From positions 13,699,051 through 13,763,050 of the forward strand of contig OX465107.1 of assembly GCA_949987565.1 (NCBI GenBank): DNA of 64,000 bases. The letters are read 5' to 3'. Below the pieces are notes generated by a model, which saw only the letters and a program-made list of their open reading frames with translations, was not told the DNA's origin and ran no database searches. A program made the position numbers and the translations under genes. Below are positions 54,719-64,000 of this stretch, in pieces; the stretch's first letter is position 1, and the number at the start of each line of letters is the position of its first letter. This DNA comes from Luidia sarsii. Its lineage: Eukaryota; Echinodermata; Asteroidea; Paxillosida; Luidiidae.

Positions 54719-54817
54719 ATTATCTCCGCCGACTGTTATGCGATCCTGCCCATACAACACAAGCTGCCTCGCTGATTAAAGTAAGTTCTCATTGCATGAT
54801 GATAGTTTTATCATCAA
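54590..54817. repeat. Representative class A satellite monomer (228 bp)
   Basis: This is the reference anatomy for class A. It starts at ATGTCCGA. GATTTCAG follows immediately, then CTTAATACTGGTCGATTGCC, the CACCGCAGACCAAG diagnostic word, CATATTAAATTTGAAGG, AACTGGCAAAGTTTG, a pyrimidine run ending TTCCTTCCAG, CTCCGCCGACTGTTATGCG, ACACAAGCTGCC and GATTAAAGTAAG. It contains four TTAA tetranucleotides (54609, 54671, 54689 and 54776). Common class A polymorphisms are TATGCG/TACGCG, GATTTCAG/GATTGCAG, GCTGCC/GCTTCC, and CAAAGTTTG/CAAAATTTG. All three forward frames meet a stop once per unit in this form, so it is not a tandem coding repeat. Confidence 0.95.
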
Positions 54818-57800
54818 ATGTCCGATTGCAGATTTCTTAATACTGGTCGATTGCCCGTTCCAAGGCCTCACCGCAGACCAAGTTTCATCTTTTTCATATT
54901 AAATTTGAAGGAGATATTAACTGGCAAAGTTTGTTTTTCCTTCCAGATTATCTCCGCCGACTGTTATGCGATCCTGCCCATACAACACAAGCTTCCTCGC
55001 TGATTAAAGTAAGTTCTCTTTGCATGATGATAATTTCATTATCAAATGTCCGATTTCAGATTTCTTAATACTGGTCGATTGCCCGTTCCAAGGCCTCACC
55101 GCAGACCAAGTTTCATCTTTTTCATATTAAATTTGAAGGAGATATTAACTGGCAAAATTTGTTTTTCCTTCCAGATTATCTCCGCCGACTGTTATGCGAT
55201 CCTGCCCATACAACACAAGCTGCCTCGCTGATTAAAGTAAGTTCTCATTGCATGATGATAGTTTCATCATCAAATGTCCGATTTCAGATTTCTTAATACT
55301 GGTCGATTGCCCGTTCCAAGGCCTCACCGCAGACCAAGTTTCACCTTTTTCATATTAAATTTGAAGGAGATATTAACTGGCAAAGTTTGTTTTTCCTTCC
55401 AGATTATCTCCGCCGACTGTTACGCGATCCTGCCCATACAACACAAGCTTCCTCGCTGATTAAAGTAAGTTCTCTTTGCATGGTGATAATTTCATCATCA
55501 AATGTCCGATTTCAGATTTCTTAATACTGGTCGATTGCCCGTTCCAAGGCCTCACCGCAGACCAAGTTTCATCTTTTTCATATTAAATTTGAAGGAGATA
55601 TTAACTGGCAAAGTTTGTTTTTCCTTCCAGATTATCTCCGCCGACTGTTATGCGATCCTGCCCATACAACACAAGCTGCCTCGCTGATTAAAGTAAGTTC
55701 TCATTGCATGATGATAGTTTTATCATCAAATGTCCGATTGCAGATTTCTTAATACTGGTCGATTGCCCGTTCCAAGGCCTCACCGCGGACCAAGTTTCAT
55801 CTTTTTCATATTAAATTTGAAGGAGATATTAACTGGCAAAGTTTGTTTTTCCTTCCAGATTATCTCCGCCGACTGTTATGCGATCCTGCCCATACAACAC
55901 AAGCTTCCTCGCTGATTAAAGTAAGTTCTCTTTGCATGATGATAATTTCATCATCAAATGTCCGATTTCAGATTTCCTGAAACTGGTCGATTGCCCTTTC
56001 CAAGGCCTCACGGCAGAAAAAGTTTCAGCTTTTTCATAGTAAAATTACTGGAGATATTAACTCGCAAAGTCTGTTTTTCTTTTCAGATTCTCTCCGCCGT
56101 GTGTAATTTGCTACTGCCCATACAACACAAGCTTCCTCGCTGATTAAAGTAAGTTCTCTTTGCATGATGATAATTTCATCATCAAATGTCCGATTTCAGA
56201 TTTCTTAATACTGGTCGATTGCCCGTTCCAAGGCCTCACCGCAGACCAAGTTTCATCTTTTTCATATTAAATTTGAAGGAGATATTAACTGGCAAAGTTT
56301 ATTTTTCCTTCCAGATTATCTCCGCCGACTGTTACGCGATCCTGCCCATACAACACAAGCTTCCTCGCTGATTAAAATAAGTTCTCTTTGCATGATGATA
56401 ATTTCATCATCAAATGTCCGATTTCAGATTTCTTAATACTGGTCGATTGCCCGTTCCAAGGCCTCACCGCAGACCAAGTTTCATCTTTTTCATATTAAAT
56501 TTGAAGGAGATATTAACTGGCAAAGTTTGTTTTTCCTTCCAGATTATCTCCGCCGACTGTTATGCGATCCTGCCCATACAACACAAGCTGCCTCGCTGAT
56601 TAAAGTAAGTTCTCATTGCATGATGATAGTTTTATCATCAAATGTCCGATTGCAGATTTCTTAATACTGGTCGATTGCCCGTTCCAAGGCCTCACCGCGG
56701 ACCAAGTTTCATCTTTTTCATATTAAATTTGAAGGAGATATTAACTGGCAAAGTTTGTTTTTCCTTCCAGATTATCTCCGCCGACTGTTATGCGATCCTG
56801 CCCATACAACACAAGCTGCCTCGCTGATTAAAGTAAGTTCTCATTGCATGATGATAGTTTTATCATCAAATGTCCGTTTGCAGATTTCTTAATACTGGTC
56901 GATTGCCCGTTCCAAGGCCTCACCGCAGACCAAGTTTCATCTTTTTCATATTAAATTTGAAGGAGATATTAACTGGCAAAGTTTGTTTTTCCTTCCAGAT
57001 TATCTCCGCCGACTGTTATGCGATCCTGCCCATACAACACAAGCTTCCTCGCTGATTAAAGTAAGTTCTCTTTGCATGATGATAATTTCATTATCAAATG
57101 TCCGATTTCAGATTTCTTAATACTGGTCGATTGCCCGTTCCAAGGCCTCACCGCAGACCAAGTTTCATCTTTTTCATATTAAATTTGAAGGAGATATTAA
57201 CTGGCAAAATTTGTTTTTCCTTCCAGATTATCTCCGCCGACTGTTATGCGATCCTGCCCATACAACACAAGCTGCCTCGCTGATTAAAGTAAGTTCTCAT
57301 TGCATGATGATAGTTTTATCATCAAATGTCCGATTTCAGATTTCTTAATACTGGTCGATTGCCCGTTCCAAGGCCTCACCGCAGACCAAGTTTCACCTTT
57401 TTCATATTAAATTTGAAGGAGATATTAACTGGCAAAGTTTGTTTTTCCTTCCAGATTATCTCCGCCGACTGTTATGCGATCCTGCCCATACAACACAAGC
57501 TGCCTCGCTGATTAAAGTAAGTTCTCATTGCATGATGATAGTTTTATCATCAAATGTCCGATTGCAGATTTCTTAATACTGGTCGATTGCCCGTTCCAAG
57601 GCCTCACCGCAGACCAAGTTTCATCTTTTTCATATTAAATTTGAAGGAGATATTAACTGGCAAAGTTTGTTTTTCCTTCCAGATTATCTCCGCCGACTGT
57701 TATGCGATCCTGCCCATACAACACAAGCTTCCTCGCTGATTAAAGTAAGTTCTCTTTGCATGATGATAATTTCATTATCAAATGTCCGATTTCAGATTTC

Positions 57801-59377
57801 TTAATACTGGTCGATTGCCCGTTCCAAGGCCTCACCGCAGACCAAGTTTCATCTTTTTCATATTAAATTTGAAGGAGATATTAACTGGCAAAATTTGTTT
57901 TTCCTTCCAGATTATCTCCGCCGACTGTTATGCGATCCTGCCCATACAACACAAGCTGCCTCGCTGATTAAAGTAAGTTCTCATTGCATGATGATAGTTT
58001 TATCATCAAATGTCCGATTTCAGATTTCTTAATACTGGTCGATTGCCCGTTCCAAGGCCTCACCGCAGACCAAGTTTCACCTTTTTCATATTAAATTTGA
58101 AGGAGATATTAACTGGCAAAGTTTGTTTTTCCTTCCAGATTATCTCCGCCGACTGTTACGCGATCCTGCCCATACAACACAAGCTTCCTCGCTGATTAAA
58201 GTAAGTTCTCTTTGCATGATGATAATTTCATCATCAAATGTCCGATTTCAGATTTCTTAATACTGGTCGATTGCCCGTTCCAAGGCCTCACCGCAGACCA
58301 AGTTTCATCTTTTTCATATTAAATTTGAAGGAGATATTAACTGGCAAAGTTTGTTTTTCCTTCCAGATTATCTCCGCCGACTGTTATGCGATCCTGCCCA
58401 TACAACACAAGCTGCCTCGCTGATTAAAGTAAGTTCTCATTGCATGATGATAGTTTTATCATCAAATGTCCGATTGCAGATTTCTTAATACTGGTCGATT
58501 GCCCGTTCCAAGGCCTCACCGCGGACCAAGTTTCATCTTTTTCATATTAAATTTGAAGGAGATATTAACTGGCAAAGTTTGTTTTTCCTTCCAGATTATC
58601 TCCGCCGACTGTTATGCGATCCTGCCCATACAACACAAGCTTCCTCGCTGATTAAAGTAAGTTTTCATTGCATGATGATAGTTTTATCATCAAATGTCCG
58701 ATTTCAGATTTCCTGAAACTGGTCGATTGCCCTTTCCAAGGCCTCACAGCAGAAAAAGTTTCAGCTTTTTCATAGTAAAATTAATGGAGATATTAACTCG
58801 CAAAGTCTGTTTTTCTTTTCAGATTCTCTCCGCCGACTGTTATGCGATCCTGCCCATACAACACAAGCTTCCTCGCTGATTAAAGTAAGTTCTCTTTGCA
58901 TGATGATAATTTCATCATCAAATGTCCGATTTCAGATTTCCTGAAACTGGTCGATTGCCCTTTCCAAGGCCTCACAGCAGAAAAAGTTTCAGCTTTTTCA
59001 TAGTAAAATTAATGGAGATATTAACTCGCAAAGTCTGTTTTTCTTTTCAGATTCTCTCCGCCGTGTGTAATTTGCTACTGCCCATACAACACAAGCTTCC
59101 TCGCTGATTAAAGTAAGTTCTCTTTGCATGATGATAATTTCATCATCAAACGTCCGATTTCAGATTTCTTAATACTGGTCGATTGCCCGTTCCAAGGCCT
59201 CACCGCAGACCAAGTTTCATCTTTTTCATATTAAATTTGAAGGAGATATTAACTGGCAAAGTTTGTTTTTCCTTCCAGATTATCTCCGCCGACTGTTATG
59301 CGATCCTGCCCATACAACACAAGCTTCCTCGCTGATTAAAGTAAGTTCTCTTTGCATGATGATAATTTCATCATCAA

Positions 59378-59605
59378 ATGTCCGATTTCAGATTTCCTGA
59401 AACTGGTCGATTGCCCTTTCCAAGGCCTCACAGCAGAAAAAGTTTCAGCTTTTTCATAGTAAAATTAATGGAGATATTAACTCGCAAAGTCTGTTTTTCT
59501 TTTCAGATTCTCTCCGCCGTGTGTAATTTGCTACTGCCCATACAACACAAGCTGCCTCGCTGATTAAAGTAAGTTCTCATTGCATGATGATAGTTTTATG
59601 ATCAA
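59378..59605. repeat. Representative class B' satellite monomer, right-end subfamily
   Basis: This is a class B derivative marked by TTTCCTGAAAC (class B has TTTCTTGAAAC) and CATAGTAAAATTA (class B has CATAATAAAATTA). The same pair of changes is found at 55958, 58694, 58922, 60290, 60518, 63270 and 63726, and I did not see it left of about 55.9 kb. It is therefore a locally amplified subfamily. The changes are linked in every copy seen, which suggests a single origin followed by spread within the right end of the array. Confidence 0.88.
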
Positions 59606-62132
59606 ATGTCCGATTTCAGATTTCTTAATACTGGTCGATTGCCCGTTCCAAGGCCTCACCGCAGACCAAGTTTCATCTTTTTCATATTAAATTTGAAGGA
59701 GATATTAACTGGCAAAATTTGTTTTTCCTTCCAGATTATCTCCGCCGACTGTTACGCGATCCTGCCCATACAACACAAGCTTCCTCGCTGATTAAAGTAA
59801 GTTCTCTTTGTATGATAATAATTTCATCATCAAATGTCCGATTTCAGATTTCTTCAAACTGGTCGATTGCCCTTTCCAAGGCCTCACAGCAGAAAAAGTT
59901 TCAGCTTTTTCATAATAAAATTAATGGAGATATTAACTCGCAAAGTCTGTTTTTCTTTTCAGATTCTCTCCGCCGTGTGTAATTTGCTACTGCCCATACA
60001 AGACAAGCTGCCTCGCTGATTAAAGTAAGTTCTCATTGCATGATGATAGTTTTATCATCAAATGTCCGATTGCAGATTTCTTAATACTGGTCGATTGCCC
60101 GTTCCAAGGCCTCACCGCAGACCAAGTTTCATCTTTTTCATATTAAATTTGAAGGAGATATTAACTGGCAAAGTTTGTTTTTCCTTCCAGATTATCTCCG
60201 CCGACTGTTATGCGATCCTGCCCATACAACACAAGCTTCCTCGCTGATTAAAGTAAGTTTACATTGCATGATGATAGTTTTATCATCAAATGTCCGATTT
60301 CAGATTTCCTGAAACTGGTCGATTGCCCTTTCCAAGGCCTCACAGGAGAAAAAGTTTCAGCTTTTTCATAGTAAAATTAATGGAGATATTAACTCGCAAA
60401 GTCTGTTTTTCTTTTCAGATTCTCTCCGCCGACTGTTATGCGATCCTGCCCATACAACACAAGCTTCCTCGCTGATTAAAGTAAGTTCTCTTTGCATGAT
60501 GATAATTTCATCATCAAATGTCCGATTTCAGATTTCCTGAAACTGGTCGATTGCCCTTTCCAAGGCCTCACAGCAGAAAAAGTTTCAGCTTTTTCATAGT
60601 AAAATTACTGGAGATATTAACTCGCAAAGTCTGTTTTTCTTTTCAGATTCTCTCCGCCGTGTGTAATTTGCTACTGCCCATACAACACAAGCTTCCTCGC
60701 TGATTAAAGTAAGTTCTCTTTGCATGATGATAATTTCATCATCAAATGTCCGATTTCAGATTTCTTAATACTGGTCGATTGCCCGTTCCAAGGCCTCACC
60801 GCAGACCAAGTTTCATCTTTTTCATATTAAATTTGAAGGAGATATTAACTGGCAAAGTTTGTTTTTCCTTCCAGATTATCTCCGTCGACTGTTACGCGAT
60901 CCTGCCCATACAACACAAGCTTCCTCGCTGATTAAAGTAAGTTCTCTTTGCATGATGATAATTTCATCATCAAATGTCCGATTTCAGATTTCTTAATACT
61001 GGTCGATTGCCCGTTCCAAGGCCTCACCGCAGACCAAGTTTCATCTTTTTCATATTAAATTTGAAGGAGATATTAACTGGCAAAGTTTGTTTTTCCTTCC
61101 AGATTATCTCCGCCGACTGTTATGCGATCCTGCCCATACAACACAAGCTGCCTCGCTGATTAAAGTAAGTTCTCATTGCATGATGATAGTTTTATCATCA
61201 AATGTCCGATTGCAGATTTCTTAATACTGGTCGATTGCCCGTTCCAAGGCCTCACCGCGGACCAAGTTTCATCTTTTTCATATTAAATTTGAAGGAGATA
61301 TTAACTGGCAAAGTTTGTTTTTCCTTCCAGATTATCTCCGCCGACTGTTATGCGATCCTGCCCATACAACACAAGCTGCCTCGCTGATTAAAGTAAGTTC
61401 TCATTGCATGATGATAGTTTTATCATCAAATGTCCGATTGCAGATTTCTTAATACTGGTCGATTGCCCGTTCCAAGGCCTCACCGCAGACCAAGTTTCAT
61501 CTTTTTCATATTAAATTTGAAGGAGATATTAACTGGCAAAGTTTGATTTTCCTTCCAGATTATCTCCGCCGACTGTTATGCGATCCTGCCCATACAACAC
61601 AAGCTTCCTCGCTGATTAAAGTAAGTTCTCTTTGCATGATGATAATTTCATTATCAAATGTCCGATTTCAGATTTCTTAATACTGGTCGATTGCCCGTTC
61701 CAAGGCCTCACCGCAGACCAAGTTTCATCTTTTTCATATTAAATTTGAAGGAGATATTAACTGGCAAAATTTGTTTTTCCTTCCAGATTATCTCCGCCGA
61801 CTGTTATGCGATCCTGCCCATACAACACAAGCTGCCTCGCTGATTAAAGTAAGTTCTCATTGCATGATGATAGTTTTATCATCAAATGTCCGATTTCAGA
61901 TTTCTTAATACTGGTCGATTGCCCGTTCCAAGGCCTCACCGCAGACCAAGTTTCACCTTTTTCATATTAAATTTGAAGGAGATATTAACTGGCAAAGTTT
62001 GTTTTTCCTTCCAGATTATCTCCGCCGACTGTTACGCGATCCTGCCCATACAACACAAGCTTCCTCGCTGATTAAAGTAAGTTCTCTTTGCATGATGATA
62101 ATTTCATCATCAAATGTCCGATTTCAGATTTC

Positions 62133-62136
62133 TTAA
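62133..62136. repeat. Target site duplication TTAA, left copy
   Basis: TTAA directly abuts the left inverted repeat. In intact monomers this is the TTAA of CTTAATACTGG, so it is the pre-existing target. Confidence 0.88.
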
Positions 62137-62151
62137 CCACTTCGCGCCGGG
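62137..62151 (+). repeat. Left terminal inverted repeat
   Basis: CCACTTCGCGCCGGG, identical to the reverse complement of 62818-62832. The match stops at the sixteenth base (G here, A in the reverse complement of the right end). Confidence 0.92.
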
Positions 62152-62190
62152 GGGTTTTTCAGCGCCGATGACCGCCATACGGGGGTTTTT
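62150..62190 (+). repeat. Left subterminal direct repeats of the transposon
   Basis: GGGGGTTTTT occurs at 62150-62159 and again at 62181-62190, just inside the left inverted repeat. Paired short subterminal repeats are common transposase-binding sites in piggyBac-type elements, but binding here is inferred. Confidence 0.6.
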
Positions 62191-62760
62191 GAACAATGCA
62201 TCATTTTAAAATCTTGCTAAAACAATCGGAACAATATATTTCTGTGAAATAAATCAATAAGGGTATACTATGGGTACAAGAGAGTAAAACCTGGCACAAT
62301 TCGGACGTCGTTGTGGCCTTTGTCAAGAGATTATCCGTTCGAAAAAAGGCCCTTTGTGCGTCGTCAATGGACCGTAACGGACGTGTGTGTGTGGGTTCGT
62401 GTACGCTGCTGACAATCCCTGACCGCAGACTCCAGCCTCCACTCCAGGCAGTCAAATCTTCGAGTTGGTCGGCCACAAACGAGCGTACAGATTACGGTAA
62501 AGAATGTGGGGGGAATTCCAATGCCAGACCGACGACCGTTGGGCTGTGTGGCATGCAAAGACAATGTCCCCCGCGTGCTTTCAGCTGCAGCGCGGTATCC
62601 CTCGATCCTCCACAGTAAAAGTCCCACAATTGCACAATTACTGCGGCTAATCTTGCAATTCATGTGGCAACGTGCGTCAAAAAGGGTCTTTGTACTGATT
62701 CATAATGCTTTGTTCTAAGCTGAAAAGAGTCTTTGTTTAGAATGTGGACAATAGTGGTGC
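62191..62760. other. Transposon interior, no recognisable gene
   Basis: About 570 bp without convincing coding sequence. Short open frames on both strands (longest about 100 codons) overlap one another, and I recognise no family in them. Visible features are an AATAAA at 62248-62253, a short TG run near 62383-62393, and two similar words, AAAAGGGTCTTTGT (62680-62693) and AAAAGAGTCTTTGT (62723-62736), with a looser third relative near 62344-62357. It may derive from a deleted autonomous element or from unrelated captured DNA. Confidence 0.6.
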
Positions 62761-62816
62761 CCGGATTCGGAGGGCCCCGTTGCAAAGGCAATCCAATTGA
62801 CCTCCGGATTCGGAGG
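62761..62816 (+). repeat. Right subterminal direct repeats of the transposon
   Basis: CCGGATTCGGAGG occurs at 62761-62773 and again at 62804-62816. The pair differs from the left-end pair, so the element has asymmetric ends. Confidence 0.75.
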
Positions 62817-62818
62817 TC
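62799..62818. repeat. Palindrome next to the right inverted repeat
   Basis: GACCTCCG, spacer GATT, CGGAGGTC: a perfect 8-bp inverted repeat that overlaps the second copy of the subterminal repeat and touches the first base of the right terminal inverted repeat. Confidence 0.8.
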
Positions 62819-62832
62819 CCGGCGCGAAGTGG
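62818..62832 (-). repeat. Right terminal inverted repeat
   Basis: CCCGGCGCGAAGTGG, the reverse complement of the left end over 15 of 15 bases. Confidence 0.92.
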
Positions 62833-62836
62833 TTAA
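62833..62836. repeat. Target site duplication TTAA, right copy
   Basis: TTAA follows the right inverted repeat and is continued by TACTGGTCGATTGCC, the normal monomer sequence after this site. Confidence 0.88.
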
Positions 62837-64000
62837 TACTGGTCGATTGCCCGTTCCAAGGCCTCACCGCAGACCAAGTTTCATCTTTTTCATATTAAAT
62901 TTGAAGGAGATATTAACTGGCAAAGTTTGTTTTTCCTTCCAGATTATCTCCGCCGACTGTTATGCGATCCTGCCCATACAACACAAGCTGCCTCGCTGAT
63001 TAAAGTAAGTTCTCATTGCATGATGATAGTTTTATCATCAAATGTCCGATTGCAGATTTCTTAATACTGGTCGATTGCCCGTTCCAAGGCCTCACCGCGG
63101 ACCAAGTTTCATCTTTTTCATATTAAATTTGAAGGAGATATTAACTGGCAAAGTTTGTTTTTCCTTCCAGATTATCTCCGCCGACTGTTATGCGATCCTG
63201 CCCATGCAACACAAGCTTCCTCGCTGATTAAAGTAAGTTTTCATTGCATGATGATAGTTTTATCATCAAATGTCCGATTTCAGATTTCCTGAAACTGGTC
63301 GATTGCCCTTTCCAAGGCCTCACAGCAGAAAAAGTTTCAGCTTTTTCATAGTAAAATTAATGGAGATATTAACTCGCAAAGTCTGTTTTTCTTTTCAGAT
63401 TCTCTCCGCCGTGTGTAATTTGCTACTGCCCATACAACACAAGCTTCCTCGCTGATTAAAGTAAGTTCTCTTTGCATGATGATAATTTCATCATCAAATG
63501 TCCGATTTCAGATTTCTTAATACTGGTCGAATGCCCGTTCCAAGGCCTCACCGCAGACCAAGTTTCATCTTTTTCATATTAAATTTGAAGGAGATATTAA
63601 CTGGCAAAGTTTGTTTTTCCTTCCAGATTATCTCCGCCGACTGTTATGCGATCCTGCCCATACAACACAAGCTTCCTCGCTGATTAAAGTAAGTTCTCTT
63701 TGCATGATGATAATTTCATCATCAAATGTCCGATTTCAGATTTCCTGAAACTGGTCGATTGCCCTTTCCAAGGCCTCACAGCAGAAAAAGTTTCAGCTTT
63801 TTCATAGTAAAATTAATGGAGATATTAACTCGCAAAGTCTGTTTTTCTTTTCAGATTCTCTCCGCCGTGTGTAATTTGCTACTGCCCATACAACACAAGC
63901 TGCCTCGCTGATTAAAGTAAGTTCTCATTGCATGATGATAGTTTTATGATCAAATGTCCGATTTCAGATTTCTTAATACTGGTCGATTGCCCGTTCCAAG
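62833..64000. repeat. 228-bp tandem satellite array, right part
   Basis: The array resumes in register after the transposon with four complete units (63042, 63270, 63498 and 63726) and a partial unit from 63954 to the window edge. Units 63270 and 63726 are B'; 63042 carries CACCGCGGACC and CCCATGCAACAC. The array continues beyond the window. Confidence 0.97.

Larger units (their letters stand above)
1..62136. repeat. 228-bp tandem satellite array, left part
   Basis: This is a continuous head-to-tail array in a single orientation. Taking the ATGTCCGA word (or its mutated equivalent) as unit start, successive starts are 228 bp apart with few exceptions: 230 bp at 354, 227 bp at 584, 16771, 17226, 22013 and 46848, 224 bp at 27028, and 225 bp at seven monomers. 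These deviations sum to exactly 272 complete monomers between 126 and 62113. Monomers fall into class A, class B and mosaics of the two, arranged in local higher-order repeats. No gene interrupts the array. It is typical of eukaryotic satellite DNA; whether it is centromeric or elsewhere cannot be told from the sequence. Many class A monomers contain AAGCTT in the word ACAAGCTTCCTCG, and nearly all contain AGGCCT, so classical restriction ladders are expected. Confidence 0.98.
54362..62136. repeat. Right-end segment with B' units and short 3-mer pattern
   Basis: Class A units predominate, with B' units inserted. A 3-unit order (GATTGCAG; CAAAATTTG; TTTCACC) recurs at 54818, 56870, 57554 and 61430. 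A 4-unit order (TTTCACC; plain A; GATTGCAG with CACCGCGGACC; B') recurs at 55274, 58010 and 61886, the last being split by the transposon. One unit starts ACGTCCGA (59150) and one has AAGTTTGATTTTCC (61430), so the open frame is not maintained there. Confidence 0.78.
62137..62832. mobile_element. Non-autonomous piggyBac-like DNA transposon (696 bp)
   Basis: The element is bounded by perfect 15-bp terminal inverted repeats, CCACTTCGCGCCGGG, and by a duplicated TTAA on each side. TTAA targeting with direct TTAA duplication and a CC-starting inverted repeat is the hallmark of the piggyBac superfamily (established knowledge). Subterminal short repeats are present at both ends. The interior has no open frame above about 100 codons and nothing I recognise as transposase, so it would depend on an enzyme supplied elsewhere, as MITEs do. 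Base composition differs sharply from the satellite, with GC-rich ends. A PIF/Harbinger element with a 3-bp target duplication is a less likely alternative. Orientation is not assignable. Confidence 0.82.
62114..63041. repeat. Satellite monomer interrupted by transposon
   Basis: This is a class A unit whose first 23 bp (to TTAA at 62133-62136) lie left of the element and whose remainder resumes at TTAA 62833. The distance from the right TTAA to the next ATG (209 bp) plus the 19 bp before the left TTAA equals 228. Removing the element and one TTAA therefore restores an exact monomer with no loss of satellite sequence. Confidence 0.93.

Noticed and set aside
54590..54775. A 61-codon open frame starting at ATGTCCGA, present in about 260 monomers, as a tandem gene family.
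   Set aside because: About 20 A/B differences within it split roughly 8, 5 and 7 over codon positions 1, 2 and 3, with no coding bias. Stops or lost starts occur (1723, 3319, 20417, 54134, 59150, 61430) and some were amplified. Conservation of the frame is explained by homogenisation of a 228-bp (76-codon) unit.
54590..54817. CENP-B box or another known centromere-protein site.
   Set aside because: I could not find the TTCG...A..CGGG pattern on either strand of the monomer, so a centromeric role is not supported by this motif.
62201..62663. Transposase or other protein encoded inside the element (short frames on both strands of 70-101 codons).
   Set aside because: The frames overlap each other on opposite strands, are far shorter than a piggyBac transposase, and show no motif I can recognise.
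62133..62836. PIF/Harbinger-type element with a 3-bp TTA or TAA duplication.
   Set aside because: A 3-bp duplication would leave the element one base asymmetric, whereas TTAA plus symmetric 15-bp inverted repeats fits without adjustment. I cannot exclude it without other copies.
62733..62999. An 88-codon open frame crossing the right end of the transposon into the satellite.
   Set aside because: It is a chance join of transposon end and monomer sequence; its second half is the same non-coding satellite frame.
1..64000. CRISPR array or bacterial repeat region.
   Set aside because: The repeat unit is 228 bp with no unique spacers and no cas-like genes; the whole unit is repeated.

Overview
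The window is almost entirely one eukaryotic satellite DNA array. A monomer of about 228 bp is repeated head to tail, always in the same orientation. Using the recurring ATGTCCGA word as register, I count 272 complete monomers from 126 to 62113, one monomer split by a transposon (62114-63041), four more to 63953, and partial monomers at both edges (1-125 and 63954-64000). I found no protein-coding gene, rRNA, tRNA or CRISPR array. Long stretches of tandem satellite with higher-order repeats, plus a TTAA-targeting DNA transposon, point to a eukaryotic heterochromatic region (centromeric, pericentromeric, subtelomeric or interstitial). The sequence alone does not give the species or the chromosomal position.

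Two main monomer classes share a nearly identical first half and differ at about 20 positions in the second half. Class A reads CACCGCAGACCAAG ... TTCCTTCCAG ... GACTGTTATGCG. Class B reads CACAGCAGAAAAAG ... TTCTTTTCAG ... GTGTGTAATTTGC. Many monomers are A/B mosaics with switch points at several places, which records recombination inside monomers. Class A monomers dominate overall. They are mixed with B monomers and grouped into local higher-order repeats of changing period: 7-mers at 1723-6510, 15- and 10-mers at 6739-15402, a 13-mer near 23380-27935, a 5/6-mer at 29760-32267, a 9-mer at 34092-38192, 5-mers at 37056-41609, 8/9- and 5-mers at 41838-46847, and 10/11-mers at 47531-52312. From about 55.9 kb a third variant, B', appears (TTTCCTGAAAC with CATAGTAAAATTA).

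Each monomer carries a short hairpin (TGATGATA-GTTT-TATCATCA), a strong 5'-splice-site-like GTAAGT, and two 3'-splice-site-like tracts (GATTTCAG and TTTTTCCTTCCAG), all on the + strand. The 61-codon open frame seen in most monomers is judged a passive result of homogenisation. A/B differences fall evenly on the three codon positions, and stop codons or lost starts are tolerated and even amplified.

The only non-satellite DNA is a 696-bp element at 62137-62832. It has perfect 15-bp terminal inverted repeats (CCACTTCGCGCCGGG) and is flanked by a duplicated TTAA. It looks like a non-autonomous piggyBac-type element that inserted precisely into a TTAA of one monomer, without loss of satellite sequence and apparently after the local higher-order pattern had formed.
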